Shown one piece after another: positions 46,393 to 58,010 of a stretch of 64,000 nt of DNA. Source of the DNA: Microvelia longipes. Lineage: Eukaryota > Arthropoda > Insecta > Hemiptera > Veliidae. Position numbers and translations under genes: made by a program. The notes below the pieces were generated by a model, which worked only from the letters and a program-made list of their open reading frames with translations, was not told the origin of the DNA and did not search any database. Location of the stretch: the NCBI GenBank assembly GCA_018340805.1, contig JACMZG010001913.1:30098114-30162113 (forward strand), written 5' to 3'. How positions within the stretch are numbered: the stretch's first letter is position 1; each line of letters begins with the position of its first letter.

Positions 46393-46595
46393 TTTTTTTT
46401 TATTTTATGTAACTTTAACAAGTAATATATGATTTATGAATATATGAAATGATAATAAAAAATATCAGCATTAATATAAAAAACATAATTATTATGCATT
46501 TGTCCCTTTTAAAGTTTAATTAATTTTCCTTTGAAAAATTGCTAATGAAGTTTTATGCTGGGCAATCCGAAGGCCAGAAGATGTTTTCCGCGAGT

Positions 46596-46784
46596 TTGGC
46601 TAGGCACCTTTGAAACCCCGCATATAGACACCTGGGGTTTATGTTTAACATTGTTTAGGTTTAACTGAACAAGGTTCAGATTCAACTGAACCATGTTGAA
46701 CAACCCGAACCACATTCGGTACAAAAAGAACCTTGTTGAGCATGAACCTCGGGTGCTTGCGTGGGTTCAATGGTGCCTAGCCAA
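46596..46784. mobile_element. 189-bp inverted-repeat MITE
   Basis: TTGGCTAGGCACC and its complement mark the ends, and imperfect complementarity continues inward to GAACAAGGTTC. No target duplication could be fixed. Confidence 0.7.
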
Positions 46785-46799
46785 TTGAATAGGTGTTCC

Positions 46800-48310
46800 G
46801 CGGAACGCCTTCTCAGAAATGTGACAAAAATCCGTTTTTAAAGGTCCTTGAAAACAAAAACGTAGGTTAAATTCACGTTTCTTATAAGATAGATTAGGAA
46901 GGAAACACGCATTCTAACAAAATTTTTCCTAAGGAATTTTTTTCTTCCCCTACCGTAGGGGACTTTAAAAGACTATGGTTTGGACCACTTGCTAGAACTT
47001 AAGGGGTACATTTCTTTTAAAACTTTAATGATGTAATTTGATTGTTTGTAAAGACTTAGTAATAGTATTATTTTGACTTAATAATAAGTTGTTCGCTAAA
47101 ACCTAAAAATTTCGTAAACCTATTATTACATTTTTATAAGCAACGGTAAAAAAATAAACAATAACATATTTCTTCTTTAATATTAAATTATCTGGAAGAA
47201 AATTTGCTGTAATTTTTTAAGAGTTTTTTCTCTCTATTCGAGAGAAGCAATATTAGGAGAAAAGCGAAGGGAAAAAAGTCGTCCTTACTTTTTATATTTT
47301 AAGGTTTTTCGTTTCCTAAAAAAATAGGAAACTAAAAAGAATTTGGGCTGAATGTGGAGGTCGAAGATAACTAAATTTACCGAGCTCTTCCGTTCCCAGG
47401 AGGAAAGTTGGAAGAAAATAGGGTTCCCGAGAAAATTCTGTCTTGGATAAACACATAGCTTTTTTCTTAATATAGAGTTTTTATCAGACGACCGCCCGTG
47501 TCTAGTGATTATGTTACAGTTAATAGTAAAATGAAAATTTAAGTCATTTTGATATAATGTTAGCTTAAATTTTAATGATTGGATTATATTTTTATGAAAA
47601 TAATAATTTTCAAAGTCTTTAAATCTGGCTTATATTACATAAAAATATAATGCATTTGCTTACTTTCTCCTATCGCAGCAGGGAGTGTGACAAGGATAAA
47701 GCAATTGAAGGAAACGTTATTGTTTAGAAAGCAGCGCGTGCCTTATTATTTTCTGGATACTACAAATAAGCCTAAATATTGATTTTTTACTAAGCTTAAC
47801 TGCCTAGCAGAAATATGCTGGAAGTACAATGATAACAGACACTCATACACACAAACTGAGAAGTTAGTCAGAATATAATTGAGGAGGCCTTAGAAATACT
47901 ATAATATTCTTATATACATAAGGTATTAATGAGGAAAAGTAAAAATGTCAAACTAAGTACGAAAAGCTAACGATTGATAACATTTAAGAAATAGGTTATA
48001 CAGAGCCCCTCAGGGTCCTAACAATTGTCCTTTCTAAAAAGAATTTGCAGAATTAGAAGAAAAGTACACGCACAAAAAAAAAGAAATTACTAATCGTTAT
48101 AATTGGTCCTAAACCGGTTCCAAATTATCAACTTATTACACGTAAACAAAACTATTTCACTTTAAACAATAATTTTCGTGTAGAGACAGACGGTTTGGGA
48201 ATGGGTCGTCCAACGTCTGCTGTAATGTCTGTGGTATTTTACCATCTCACTTAAAGATATATTTAAACCAAATATTACTGAGACGTTTAAAGTGATTTGT
48301 TTTTCAAACG
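46800..48310. other. Gene-free stretch with a 5S-box end fragment
   Basis: 47860-47950 matches the body end of the 5S-box repeat (GAGGAGGCCTTAGAAATACT, ATTAATGAGGAAAAGTAA), minus orientation. The rest is unrecognised. Confidence 0.5.
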
Positions 48311-48317
48311 TTTTAAT

Positions 48318-48990
48318 AAAATAATAATAAAAATGTTTATTTATTATAAATACAAATTTGATGCAAGATACATATGTTTAAAATAATGTTTATATTAAAG
48401 GAACTATCAAACTCTTTAAGAAAAAAAATAAACTTTAAGCCGCAAAGCATGAGCTTGTGCGCGCTTTAGTCTTCTTATTAAAGTTCTTTTTCTATATTAA
48501 TAGTTTCTTATAATAGTTTGTTTCTGTTAGTAGTTTTTTAAATTGTGTTTACCTAATTGTATTTTTATATGACTTGATTAGTTTTTGATAAAATTCAAAA
48601 TAAGTTTCTAAATATAAGGAAGAAATTATTAATTAAAAAAGTGTAAATATAATATAATAAATATAATATAAAATAATATAATAATAAAATTATTAAAATT
48701 TATTTAATCAAAGGTTAATTGAGGTCGTTTTTACGCAGGATTTTCCTTTTTAAAATCTTTAACACAGGTTAGTTTTTATCTCATCTGGTAGCATATTAAA
48801 TAAAATTGGACCTCTAGTAGCAGCATGTCGTTGCATCATTGATGCTCTACATTTTAATCTTATTACTTTTGTTAGTTTTGTTCTAGTGCTGTGAATATAT
48901 TCTTTCGGTTGATTGAAGTATTTTTAGGTCTACGATTTTATTATATGGCGACGATAATACTTACTTCGTAGAGGTTGAGGAAATAACACA
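48318..48990 (-). pseudogene. LINE C-terminal remnant
   Basis: On the minus strand near 48885-48770 the reading MQRHAATRGPILFNMLPDEI resembles the C-terminal GP.LFN.LP segment of jockey-like reverse transcriptases. It is followed, after about 400 bp, by a tail ending in TTTTTATTATTATTTT. Frames are broken. The assignment is tentative. Confidence 0.4.
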
Positions 48991-49075
48991 AATTAACTTT
49001 ATAACCCTTATGAAAGCACTACATCTAAAAATACAATTTACATTTGAAAAAGAAACAAACGGCCAACTTAACTAG

Positions 49076-49285
49076 ATGGACTTGACAATGACGCCAAAAA
49101 ATCACAATTTGGACTTTGCAAGATACAATATGACACCTGAAAACCACAAAAAAGAACTCAAGACGATATACGACACAGCTTACAGAAACGGATTCACTCA
49201 GGCCGACATCGACAAACTCGTCACACAATATAAACAGAAAAACGGTTTTACGAACACCCCAACAGGCAAAACAGATACTAACTGA
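49076..49285 (+). pseudogene. Short frame, possibly retroelement-derived
   Basis: Sixty-nine codons, with KELKTIYDTAYRNGFTQADI followed by DKLVTQYKQK. Similar A..NGF/Y...I..L segments occur after the reverse transcriptase in some retroelements, but I cannot assign the family. No neighbouring domain supports a gene. Base use is less AT-rich than the flanks, which suggests former coding sequence. Confidence 0.35.
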
Positions 49286-49582
49286 CAGAAGATAGCTTTA
49301 AATTACGAAAGAAAAGAAATTTACAGAGAACCCAAAATGTGAGACGTCTAAACCTTAAGAATAGCAATAGTGCTACAGGTTGGGTCATTTTTAACCATTT
49401 CAAGTGTTTTAAAACTAAAAAGTCTTATTTTCAGTGCAATAAAACAAATTATGCAAACAAACCCAAAAATTTAGCTTTATTAATTTATTGACTTATTTAT
49501 TTTATTTTAAAGCATTTTAAACATATTTTTCGATTTTAAAATGAAAATTACTCAAAATCTGACAAATAAAGAGGTAAAGTTA

Positions 49583-50116
49583 CCTTAGAATAATAATATA
49601 TAGAGGAGCACAGGGCCGTAAACACAATGTAATTCCTGATAACACGAAAGCCGGTTGACTGGTGCATCTAAGTAATGCTGCAACTGACACAAAACATTAT
49701 AAATTTATGTGTATAAATATATTAATGAAAAAGAATTGTGAAAAACAAATATAACTTAAAAACCTGCTGGTATTTAATATGGTCTTAAATGCAAAAGGGT
49801 GCGGAATACAAGAATCTTTTGTGACGAGGACTACTTATTATATAATTTTAATAAATTACGTTAAACTACAATTTAAAATGTTAAATATGTAATGCACCGG
49901 TATTTATATTAGTATTTATGAATAATAACCATTAATTAATAATAGAACTAATAATTCGCAACCGTAAACGTAAAACGTAACTGCAACCGTAAAAGTATTG
50001 CCAACTTTTTTTAGAAAATGTTATATTGTTAGGGTGGCAGCATTACTTAGGTGCACCAGTCAACCGGCATTCGTGTTATCAGTAGTGCTCCTTCTATATA
50101 TAGTATTATTCTAAGG
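49583..50116. mobile_element. 534-bp MITE with about 100-bp inverted ends
   Basis: Left end CCTTAGAATAATA and right end TATTATTCTAAGG are inverted. Homology continues inward with GATAACACGAA.GCCGGTTGA and CTAAGTAATGCTGC. TTA flanks both ends (49580-49582 and 50117-50119), as expected for PIF/Harbinger-type target duplication. There is no coding sequence. Confidence 0.8.
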
Positions 50117-50129
50117 TTATGACTAATGA

Positions 50130-50635
50130 TTGAAAGAGTAATATTTGTAAAAGTTTTCTCTTAAATCCGACAACCGGTAGCTTTGTTTGTTTCTTTCTTT
50201 AACTCTTGAAAAATGTAAATTATAACATTTTTTTACCAATAAATAAGGACTTAATGCAAACTGTATGAAATATTAAATTTATTAATGGCATTAATTTTTA
50301 GAAAATTTTATAAGCTTTCAAATGATACTAAATTTGTGGCCCTAAAATTACATTGCTTGTTGATATGCGCAATTTATTGACGGAAGGTACCAGCGACCGA
50401 TTTTTTATATTGTAATAGCAGCGAAACGGTTAAGAATCAGAATAACAAAGGGGTACCAAAAGTTGTTGCGAATTATATATAGAATCACCTCATTTAATTT
50501 TTTACAGAGATCTTCTTACACCTAGTATGCAATCATTGAATTACTGACAAAAAACTTACTTTCAATTCAGAGATTAATTTTTCGGTACTCAATTTAACAC
50601 TTGGAAAAAACGAAAACCGGAAATCAATGACATTG
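50130..50635. other. Gene-free stretch
   Basis: Nothing recognised. Confidence 0.4.
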
Positions 50636-50654
50636 GTACACATCATAATGGAAC

Positions 50655-50875
50655 TCACACGTTTACACCTTTATTTCTCTGGGTCAAGACCTTGATTCAG
50701 GTTAACAATTATTTTCAAAGTGTTCGTTGAGCTCATTGAGACTAGAAGTTAAGCACTGATAAAACTTGATTACTTGAGAGCTTAAGTGTTGTCCCGCCTG
50801 CTGATGTTGGCATTAAGCCTAAGCCGTTCCAGGTATATTCATATCTAAGTGGGATTATTGACGGTAGCTGATTTT
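50655..50875 (+). repeat. Penelope-like end, decayed copy (pair of 61040)
   Basis: It shares GAGCTCATTGAGACTAGAAG and GCCTGCTGATG with 61075-61140, and then ATATTCATATC. The core is degenerate (CTGATGTTGGC, no GAAA). Confidence 0.6.
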
Positions 50876-50879
50876 TCAA

Positions 50880-51280
50880 TTGTCCTTAAACACGTTTCAA
50901 GCCTCTCCATGTATTCTTAGAGGTTATACCCTCTGTATTTATATATATGCTCTTTGATAAAACATTTGTATTATTTATAACATTTGTATACTGCAGAGAA
51001 AAAAACAAACCTACACTCGGTACCAAACCCTGGTTTTGTTAACTTGTTTTGTTAGGTGTTATTTTTTACTTCTAAAAGACATTCTTAGGAATTTTTAATG
51101 CAGTTTTTGTACACACTAGCCTAAATATTGTTCCTAAAAAAGGTAAAGGCTGCTTTGCTGATTAATATTTCATAGGATTAGCTCAAGAATTTGGGTAAAG
51201 TGTGATTAGGTCTGTTCCAGACTTAAGTTTTTATTCTACATTTTTAAATCTAACCTTTAACTTTATGACTTTCTTATTTA
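50880..51280. other. Gene-free stretch
   Basis: Nothing recognised. Confidence 0.4.
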
Positions 51281-51284
51281 TACC

Positions 51285-51675
51285 GTAAGTATAATATAGG
51301 AAATGTATTATGTTTGCAATAAAATTACGAAACGGATATTTTACCGAAATTCTATGTTTTAGGCGTTTTTAAGACCCCATGAATGGTTTTCACAAATTTT
51401 CTGACTGCATGTGTAAGTTTGTTATTTCCGTAGCTCTCAGTGTATTCATGGTAGAGAGTTCAAGTTTGGTACAAAAATAAAACTTACAATTTTTTATGAA
51501 ATTACTAAGCGGCAATAAAGAGTCAGCAAACATTTCAATAATTTAAGAAACACGGAAACATTTTTTGATCAATTTGAGGTTTGGCACGCATGTAGTCGTA
51601 TGTAAGAAAAACATAAATATGTGCCATATGTCATCTAATTATCAGCATTAGTTCAATTTTTAATGAATGACTAGC
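51285..51675 (+). repeat. 5S-box repeat, body only
   Basis: It starts with the terminal hairpin region (TTATACCGTAAGTATAATAT) and runs through GGTTTGGCACGCATGTAGTC. It stops before the 5S-like core. Confidence 0.75.
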
Positions 51676-51689
51676 ATAATAGTCCAGGA

Positions 51690-52630
51690 GCCCACGGCTA
51701 CTTCATAAGAGGCATGAAAATTGTCTTTTAGATATTGTAGGGGGTTGTTAGTACATCGTGAAAACCAATGATCTGTCACCGAAAGTGGGGCCGCTTAGCT
51801 GCAGTCGCAGTTCAAAATATATACCAAAATTTACCTCATACAAGGCGTGGAAAAGACCTTCCATTTCCATGCTCTTTTCCATGTTTGAAAATAACTACTT
51901 ATTATGATTATAAATGTGTAGACTCTAAGTACGAGTGTTTCCATCGAATTTTTACTTAATGGTCGGGTTTCAATGTGGGTGTTAATTAATTGAAATTAAT
52001 TTATTTAATTAATCATAAATATTATTTAATTAATTAATAATATTCTATAAAAATTGAACTATCCATAACAATATAACACGCCGCCGACAATCGTATAGCA
52101 CAAATAATATTCTGATTTTATAAAAAATTTTGTATAAAAAAGTAATTAAAGCTTAATAATAATTTTACTCAAAAAGCGTCAGCAGTTAACGTCACATTAG
52201 CTTTTAACTTTAAACATAAAATCAAATTAACTTTACATTAATATTTTTTTGTGGTGAAAAACCTTCGTTGAGAGTAAAACTAGTTTAGAGGGGTGGAAAT
52301 GGTGAGGGTCGTGTTATATATCTTAGGATAAAGATATTTTACTAGGATCCAAAGGGGTTTTTAGGATATTTACGTTCTGATATTACCGCTCTGAATCTAA
52401 CAGATCACTCTCATGTCACGTCTTCACGTAAAACTAATCATAACTTTTTAGGTATTTTACTCTGAAAGACGGATTTCAGTACTTTTTTTCCATTTATTAA
52501 TTTGAAAACATTTTTTACCAATTATAATCACCATGAACCAATGAATTACCAATAGACAGCTTATTAGTAGCACGAAATGGGTTGTAGGTAAAAAGTAAAA
52601 CTAACTCCAAGTTATGGCTTTAAAAAGTAT
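51690..52630. other. Gene-free stretch
   Basis: Nothing recognised. Confidence 0.4.
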
Positions 52631-52639
52631 ATTTATGCT

Positions 52640-52860
52640 TTACCAGTATGTAATATGTATATTCTCTATAAGTATATAATATGTATATGCTTTACCAGTA
52701 AATAATAGGTATATTCTCTACAATTATATAATATGTATATTCTCTACTAGTATATAATATGTATATTCTCTACAAGTACATATAATGCACATTCTCTACA
52801 AATATATAATATGTATATTCTCTGCAAGTATATAATATGTATATTCTGTAAAAGAACAGT
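52640..52860. repeat. 27-bp tandem repeat, about eight units
   Basis: Units read TATATAATATGTATATTCTC plus about seven bases (TACAAG). Variants with GCTTTACCAG occur at the left. Confidence 0.9.
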
Positions 52861-52929
52861 GGCTGTCAGCAGTGTAGTACAGGCAGTAGTAAAGCACAAG
52901 CCAAACTAGAGCAGCTTCGATTCGTACTA

Positions 52930-53690
52930 TATAATCGCAGCGAAGCCACCCGAGGAGCCTACGTCGCGTTGCGGTCTATTTCGGCTATACTCAAGGCCAA
53001 TGGATGTATGAAAACAGATAAAACAGCATCCCAGTGACAGCTAACACAACAAATGTTGTTCCCTAACTGATATTACAGAAAAACAACCTTGTGGTAGCTA
53101 TCGGCCCGAGGGGTCTACGTCGCGTAGTAGTTACGTCTGTAATATTGTAACAGATATTACAGAACAACAATCAGGAGACAGCGAAGCGATTCAGCGGGCC
53201 GACGACGCGTAGCTGTATACTCTTCCGGCTATACTTAAGGTAACAGATATCACAGGACAACAACCATGGCAACCGCGTCTGTGGCCGAGGTCGTTAGAGC
53301 GTTATTCTTTACACTGACCTTTGACACTACGTAGGTCTGGGGTTCACATCCCAGATTACGCTCTCAGTTTATATAAAATTATTGTTTAGATAAATTATCG
53401 CCAACTTTAGAATACACTTCGAGCGTAACGGTTGCTACTACCACCCGAGGTGGTTCCCGCTGGGTTTATCCCTAATGATCCGCAAGGCTCAAAACGGGCA
53501 TTATTTTTATTATTATTATTATATAATAACCACGTAGCAGCGATCGGCCCGAGGAGCCTATGTCGCATAGTTTTCTTATTTTTTGGCTATACTCATGCAG
53601 GCTGACGGACATGCAAAAAAATAATACCGAACAACAACCCAGTGGCAGCGAAGCGAACCGACGTCGCATTAGGGCTGCAATGCTTTTTCA
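52930..53690. repeat. GC-rich tandem repeat, interrupted by a SINE
   Basis: Units of roughly 100-160 bp contain CGGCCCGAGGAGCCTACGTC, a CGGCTATACT block and ACAACAACC. Copies start near 52940, 53105, 53190, 53535 and 53645. CpG and GC content are far above the surroundings. Confidence 0.75.
53283..53525 (+). mobile_element. tRNA-derived SINE inside the GC-rich repeat
   Basis: TGTGGCCGAGGTCGTTAGAG contains a Leu/Ser-type A box and GGGGTTCACATCCCA a B box. The 3' end is a TTATTATTATTAT tail. It splits a repeat unit at the ACAACC block. Confidence 0.65.
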
Positions 53691-53699
53691 TTTCTTTAG

Positions 53700-54730
53700 T
53701 TTTAACTAAAGATATTACTTAAAAGTCATTTTTCGTTCCTTTATTTACAAATACATACTTTATGTACTTCTTTTTCTTAAAAGTTATTGGTTTATGTAGC
53801 ATCCAACATGTACGCTTCTAAATAGAGCTAGAACTCAATATGTGGTAAATACACAAATTTTTAACATAGATATTTCACAACGATTTAACATCAAGGAGAA
53901 ACAAAGCTGTTTCCGATATAATACATAATAGATGTGCTTGTTTTAGGTCCAAAAAACGTTTAAGATTCTGAATCATTTGGCAAAGAAACTTAAATAAAGT
54001 AAGGTGTAAGAAAGCATGATGAAGTGTATCTGACACTAACAGGGTCGGGCTTGGTAAACATAACAATGAACCAGGGTAGATGCCAGTGTTCGATATTTCT
54101 ACTCATAGGTGATAAATATTCCGTCTTTACTCCTGTTACTTACATACGTGCTCGTTGATGATATACTAGGTAGCTCAGTTGTACTGCAGGTGTTTAATAC
54201 ACACTTTATAGGCCTTCACTTGAAACCTTATGTAAACTTAGCTTTTAATATCAAGTAACCATTATAATACATTTTAATTAATTATTTTTTTCTAAATTAT
54301 GACAAATTTTTAAAAATATTTGATAAATAACTTATTTTAAAATAATATTTAATTAATAAATTACTGTGGGATAAAAATTAATAAACCATTTCTTTTAAAT
54401 TAATATTTGATAGAGTGCATTTTTTTTCTGTTGGTCTCCATAATTTAATATTACATTAGAAATTAGGCACTAATAAGACACCGGGTATTTTTAATTATTT
54501 ATTGCAATAGTTAACTCTTGAGCATTAACAACATTAACAACCTAAACATCTAAAAAAGAAAAAGGAAATTAACTAATTACATTATTGAATATACTAACGT
54601 TAATGAAAAACTAAAAAAGACATGCTGAAAAATGAGAGAAACTGAAGCATAAAAAATACATATCCGTTATAAAGTTGACTTTATCATAAAATTCAGATAA
54701 CAGAGGGTCCGATATCCTAAAATAAAAACA
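53700..54730. other. Gene-free stretch
   Basis: Nothing recognised. Confidence 0.4.
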
Positions 54731-54734
54731 AAAA

Positions 54735-55205
54735 GTAAAAAAGGAAAAACTCAAACGTAAACATATAATAATAAATTATTAAACTTACATGCTCTAATGT
54801 GTAAATCAAAATTTATTAGTGAAAAATCAATAAAAAAGTAATTCATGTCACAAAAATAAATCGCTTAACTAAAGCTAAAATAATTAATCACCAACTAAAA
54901 GGAAAATAAAAAAAAAACACTACCAACTAGATAGAATAATATTAACTAATGGAGGGAAATATTAATAAAAAATAAATTCAACCTATTTAACAAGTGAATA
55001 AATAATTCAAAAACTTATATGAATAAGTAATAATATAAATAAATAAATAAACAAAGGTTAAAATAAATTATTTGAGAAATAAAATGTACTAGTTTTAAAA
55101 ATTCTATAACCTTTTACTGATGAATTTTGACTTACACATGAGAGCATGTAAGTTAAATAATTTATTATAAGTTTACGTTTGAGTTTTTTATTTTTCCCAC
55201 TTTTT
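54735..55205. mobile_element. Inverted-repeat element, about 470 bp
   Basis: The left arm holds AAAAACTCAAACGTAAAC and ACTTACATGCTCT at 54750-54797; the right arm holds their complements at 55135-55190. The spacer is about 280 bp and A-rich. It resembles a MITE; the ends are not fixed. Confidence 0.65.
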
Positions 55206-55320
55206 AGCGCATTACTTTTGAAAATTAATGGGATAGGTGTTATGGTGGAAGTAGAAACTCGGACCACGACACAATTCGTTTCAATCGTCTTTATGTTGAA
55301 AAACTAGTTTCGCGAGACTT

Positions 55321-55329
55321 TATATATAT

Positions 55330-55364
<35 letters not shown>

Positions 55365-55460
55365 TATATTATATTATATATTATATATATTTAAAAAATC
55401 ACTTTTGAGATGAGAGCGCGGTAGGAGTTGAAGTCGGGAATGCGTCATCTATCTATATAT

Positions 55461-55494
<34 letters not shown>

Positions 55495-55500
55495 ATATAT

Positions 55501-55544
<44 letters not shown>

Positions 55545-55562
55545 TTATATATTATATATATT
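55321..55562. repeat. TA arrays enclosing the inverted 70-bp module
   Basis: TA arrays at 55321-55390 and 55455-55562 flank CACTTTTGAGATGAGAGCGC through TCGGGAATGCGTCATCTATC, the reverse complement of 44276-44345. Confidence 0.85.
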
Positions 55563-55879
55563 TTTTTTTTTAAACTCAACTCTATAAAAACATATGCATG
55601 TTATGCGATAAGACTTGAACCTTGCTGGAAATAAGATGATACTTAAAATATTTGTTAGAGTATATTGTGTACTAAATTTTATATTGATGGAAACATTAAA
55701 GTGGCTTAATTCCTTCATAGGTTTATATGATTTTTTAAGTTTTTAAAAAATAATGTTTTATTTATTTTTTTCTGTTTCAGGTACTTTGTTTACATATATG
55801 CAAGTATCGTTTTCCTATATCAAGTTAGGTATGTTATAGTTATTTATGCAACAAGGGATGAAAGTAAGTTTTACAGCTC

Positions 55880-56050
55880 AAGTTAAAGTTTCGTCCTAAG
55901 GCAGCGCCGAAGGAGGAAACTTCATTAGCTCACGAGGCCGGTAGGCCATGGGAGACAAACTAGTTAGCTCCCGAGGCTTGCCGAGGGAGTTAACTAACAT
56001 TTTGGCTGCCGAGGCTTGACAAGGGAGATAATACGAGAGCTGAAAACTTT
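55880..56050. repeat. Series of three related hairpins
   Basis: AAGTTTCGTCCT...AGGAGGAAACTT, GTTAGCTCCC...GGGAGTTAAC, and a weaker CTGCCGAGGCTTGAC block follow one another. Loops share GAGGC-TTG-C-GAGGG-like cores. The stretch is GC-rich compared with its flanks. Confidence 0.65.
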
Positions 56051-56524
56051 CTCCCTTGTTGCATATTGAATTTTATCTACGACTAGAGAACTAATACTAA
56101 CAACTATTAATATATTCTTCAGCTCCTTAATTGTTATTGTGTTAGTTTAGTTTATTCTTACCATGTCAATTACTCTGATGAAGAGAGAATAAAGCCACTA
56201 TCTTCACTTTTTTTTTGTAAGCTGTCAATAGAATAATGTGTAATGCTATATTTATAATTCAAACATTAGCGTGTGTATATTGTATATTCTACCGTAGTAC
56301 CAACATAACACCGAAAAAATCCTAAAAATGTCCTAAAAATTCCTAAAGATTTTACTAAAAAATCTGTCAAGTGGCAACACTTTCACTTTTCCTCCCTAGG
56401 GAGTAAAAGTAATATACAGTGTGAGATAACAAGACTGTAAGTAAACTTACATACAAAGAGTAGATAAAGTTCTTTATAAATATTACAAAAATGAGAAATC
56501 AAAATGTAATAATGCAACTTATTA

Positions 56525-56529
<5 letters not shown>

Positions 56530-56573
<44 letters not shown>

Positions 56574-56845
56574 CAAACTACAGCAAGAGTTATCTAGTGA
56601 TATTGCGGAAAGAGTAATTTTGGCCTGTAAGTCGTGACAAAAGAAACAGTCCAGCGACTGCACTTTCAGGCTTGGACAGAGTTTAGCGTGCGTACACCAG
56701 GCCTATTTCGTCCGTCAATGTATGCACAGTAAACAACTGTTTTACATAATTATTTAGTCTTGTAAAAGATCTCTAGGCCACTGACGTCTAAGTCGGCGAG
56801 GAGGGTTATCTGGAATGATTCTCGAGGAAAGGTTTTGGATAAGAG
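56530..56845 (-). mobile_element. Recent poly-A retroposon with 14-bp target duplication
   Basis: The plus strand shows a run of 45 T (56527-56571), the poly-A tail of a minus-strand insertion. Identical copies of AACTTATTACATTT lie at 56516-56529 and 56846-56859. The insert of about 270 bp has no clear A/B boxes, no AATAAA and no coding motif. It may be a truncated LINE, a SINE or a processed transcript. Confidence 0.85.
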
Positions 56846-56977
56846 AACTTATTACATTTAATTCAAGAAAAGAATTAAAACGTGATTAAATTAAAAGAAA
56901 CGAGAGTTTAAGATTGCAAATCATTTAATTGAAACATCACAAACCAAGGAAAAATAAAAACAGTGTTGCTTTTTTTA

Positions 56978-57320
56978 CTTTTCCTGATTTATATTGTAGG
57001 TATATAAAAAACGCATTGTGTTTCCACTGTTATTCCGAAACCAATATTACCGGTTTCATATGTTTGAAGACATCCTGAGTGGTTTTTACAAAGCAGTATG
57101 TCAGTGGTCAGTGTGTTTGCGTGTGTGAGTCTGTTATCATCGTATGTTCTAGTGCGTTGAAACTTAGTAAGAAAATCAATCATTAGGTCTAGTTATACTA
57201 TCTAGAAATCATTTTTATGACATCATTAACCCGCAATAATACTGAGCAAAAATTTCATAAATTCATACTAAGCGAAAAAAATTGCCAATCAGTTTGATAT
57301 TTGGTATGCATGTTGCCATG
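56978..57320 (+). repeat. 5S-box repeat, body only
   Basis: It begins ACTTTTCCTGATTTATATTG and shares GTTTTTACAAAG, GACATCATTAACCCGCAATA and GGTATGCATGTTGCCATGTA blocks. It ends before the 5S-like core. Confidence 0.75.
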
Positions 57321-57473
57321 TATAATTATGTTTTGAAATTGGTTTGACAACGCTCAATTTTACTGCCGTGAGTTAATTATAATAATCATCAGCAGTCATG
57401 ACAGCTACAAAAACATTGACAGATTTGTGTATTACGGCAGTTGTAGCCATTTTAAAATATTCCCTATTTTGAG

Positions 57474-57503
57474 ACCATGAGTTGGCTTTAGCCAACTCAT
57501 GGT
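57474..57503. repeat. Perfect 14-bp hairpin
   Basis: ACCATGAGTTGGCT and its complement with a TT loop. Upstream an inverted pair CTGCCGT/ACGGCAG (57363, 57435) may belong to the same small element. Confidence 0.8.
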
Positions 57504-57699
57504 TATTATTGATACTAAACTGTAACGTAGTCCAGTATTAATCATATTTATTGTATTTATTGCGTATTATTATTATTGTATAAATATTAATCATATTTAC
57601 AGTCCTTCATTGTATATATTGCAAAAGGTCTCTACAGACATTTAGACGCACACGGTTTTCCAATTTTTATATTTTAATTTTCGCAAAGACAAAAAAAAT

Positions 57700-58010
57700 G
57701 ACGAGGTATTTCACAACTTTTCCTTACCTTATTGGATTGGGTGCGCTTATCCTCACTTTGAACTCTCTATTAATGTCCATAGAATATAGAGATCACCCAA
57801 TATATATCTTCGGACTCGCTTTGTTTGTCCTTAGACACTAAATACATCCGTTTTATTCCCATGATGATACTGATATGACACTTAGAATCTTTGTTGGTCT
57901 TATATGATTAAATGTGTGCTATATTTCAAATCAATCAAATTATTGTTCCGCGTTTTATATATTTTTACTAAGTCATGATTCATATCTATTTTATAAATGA
58001 GAAAAAGTAA
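57700..58010 (-). repeat. 5S-box repeat, internally shortened
   Basis: Both ends are present (GAGGTATTTCACAACTTTTC and ATAAATGAGAAAAAGTAA) with mini-hairpin blocks, but the 5S-like core and much of the body are missing. Confidence 0.65.

Noticed and set aside
49076..49285. Confident host gene
   Set aside because: Only 69 codons, no splice or promoter context, and a pattern more like a retroelement segment.
53283..53370. Possible tRNA-Leu or Ser gene
   Set aside because: Promoter boxes fit, but acceptor ends do not pair, and an ATT-type tail follows.
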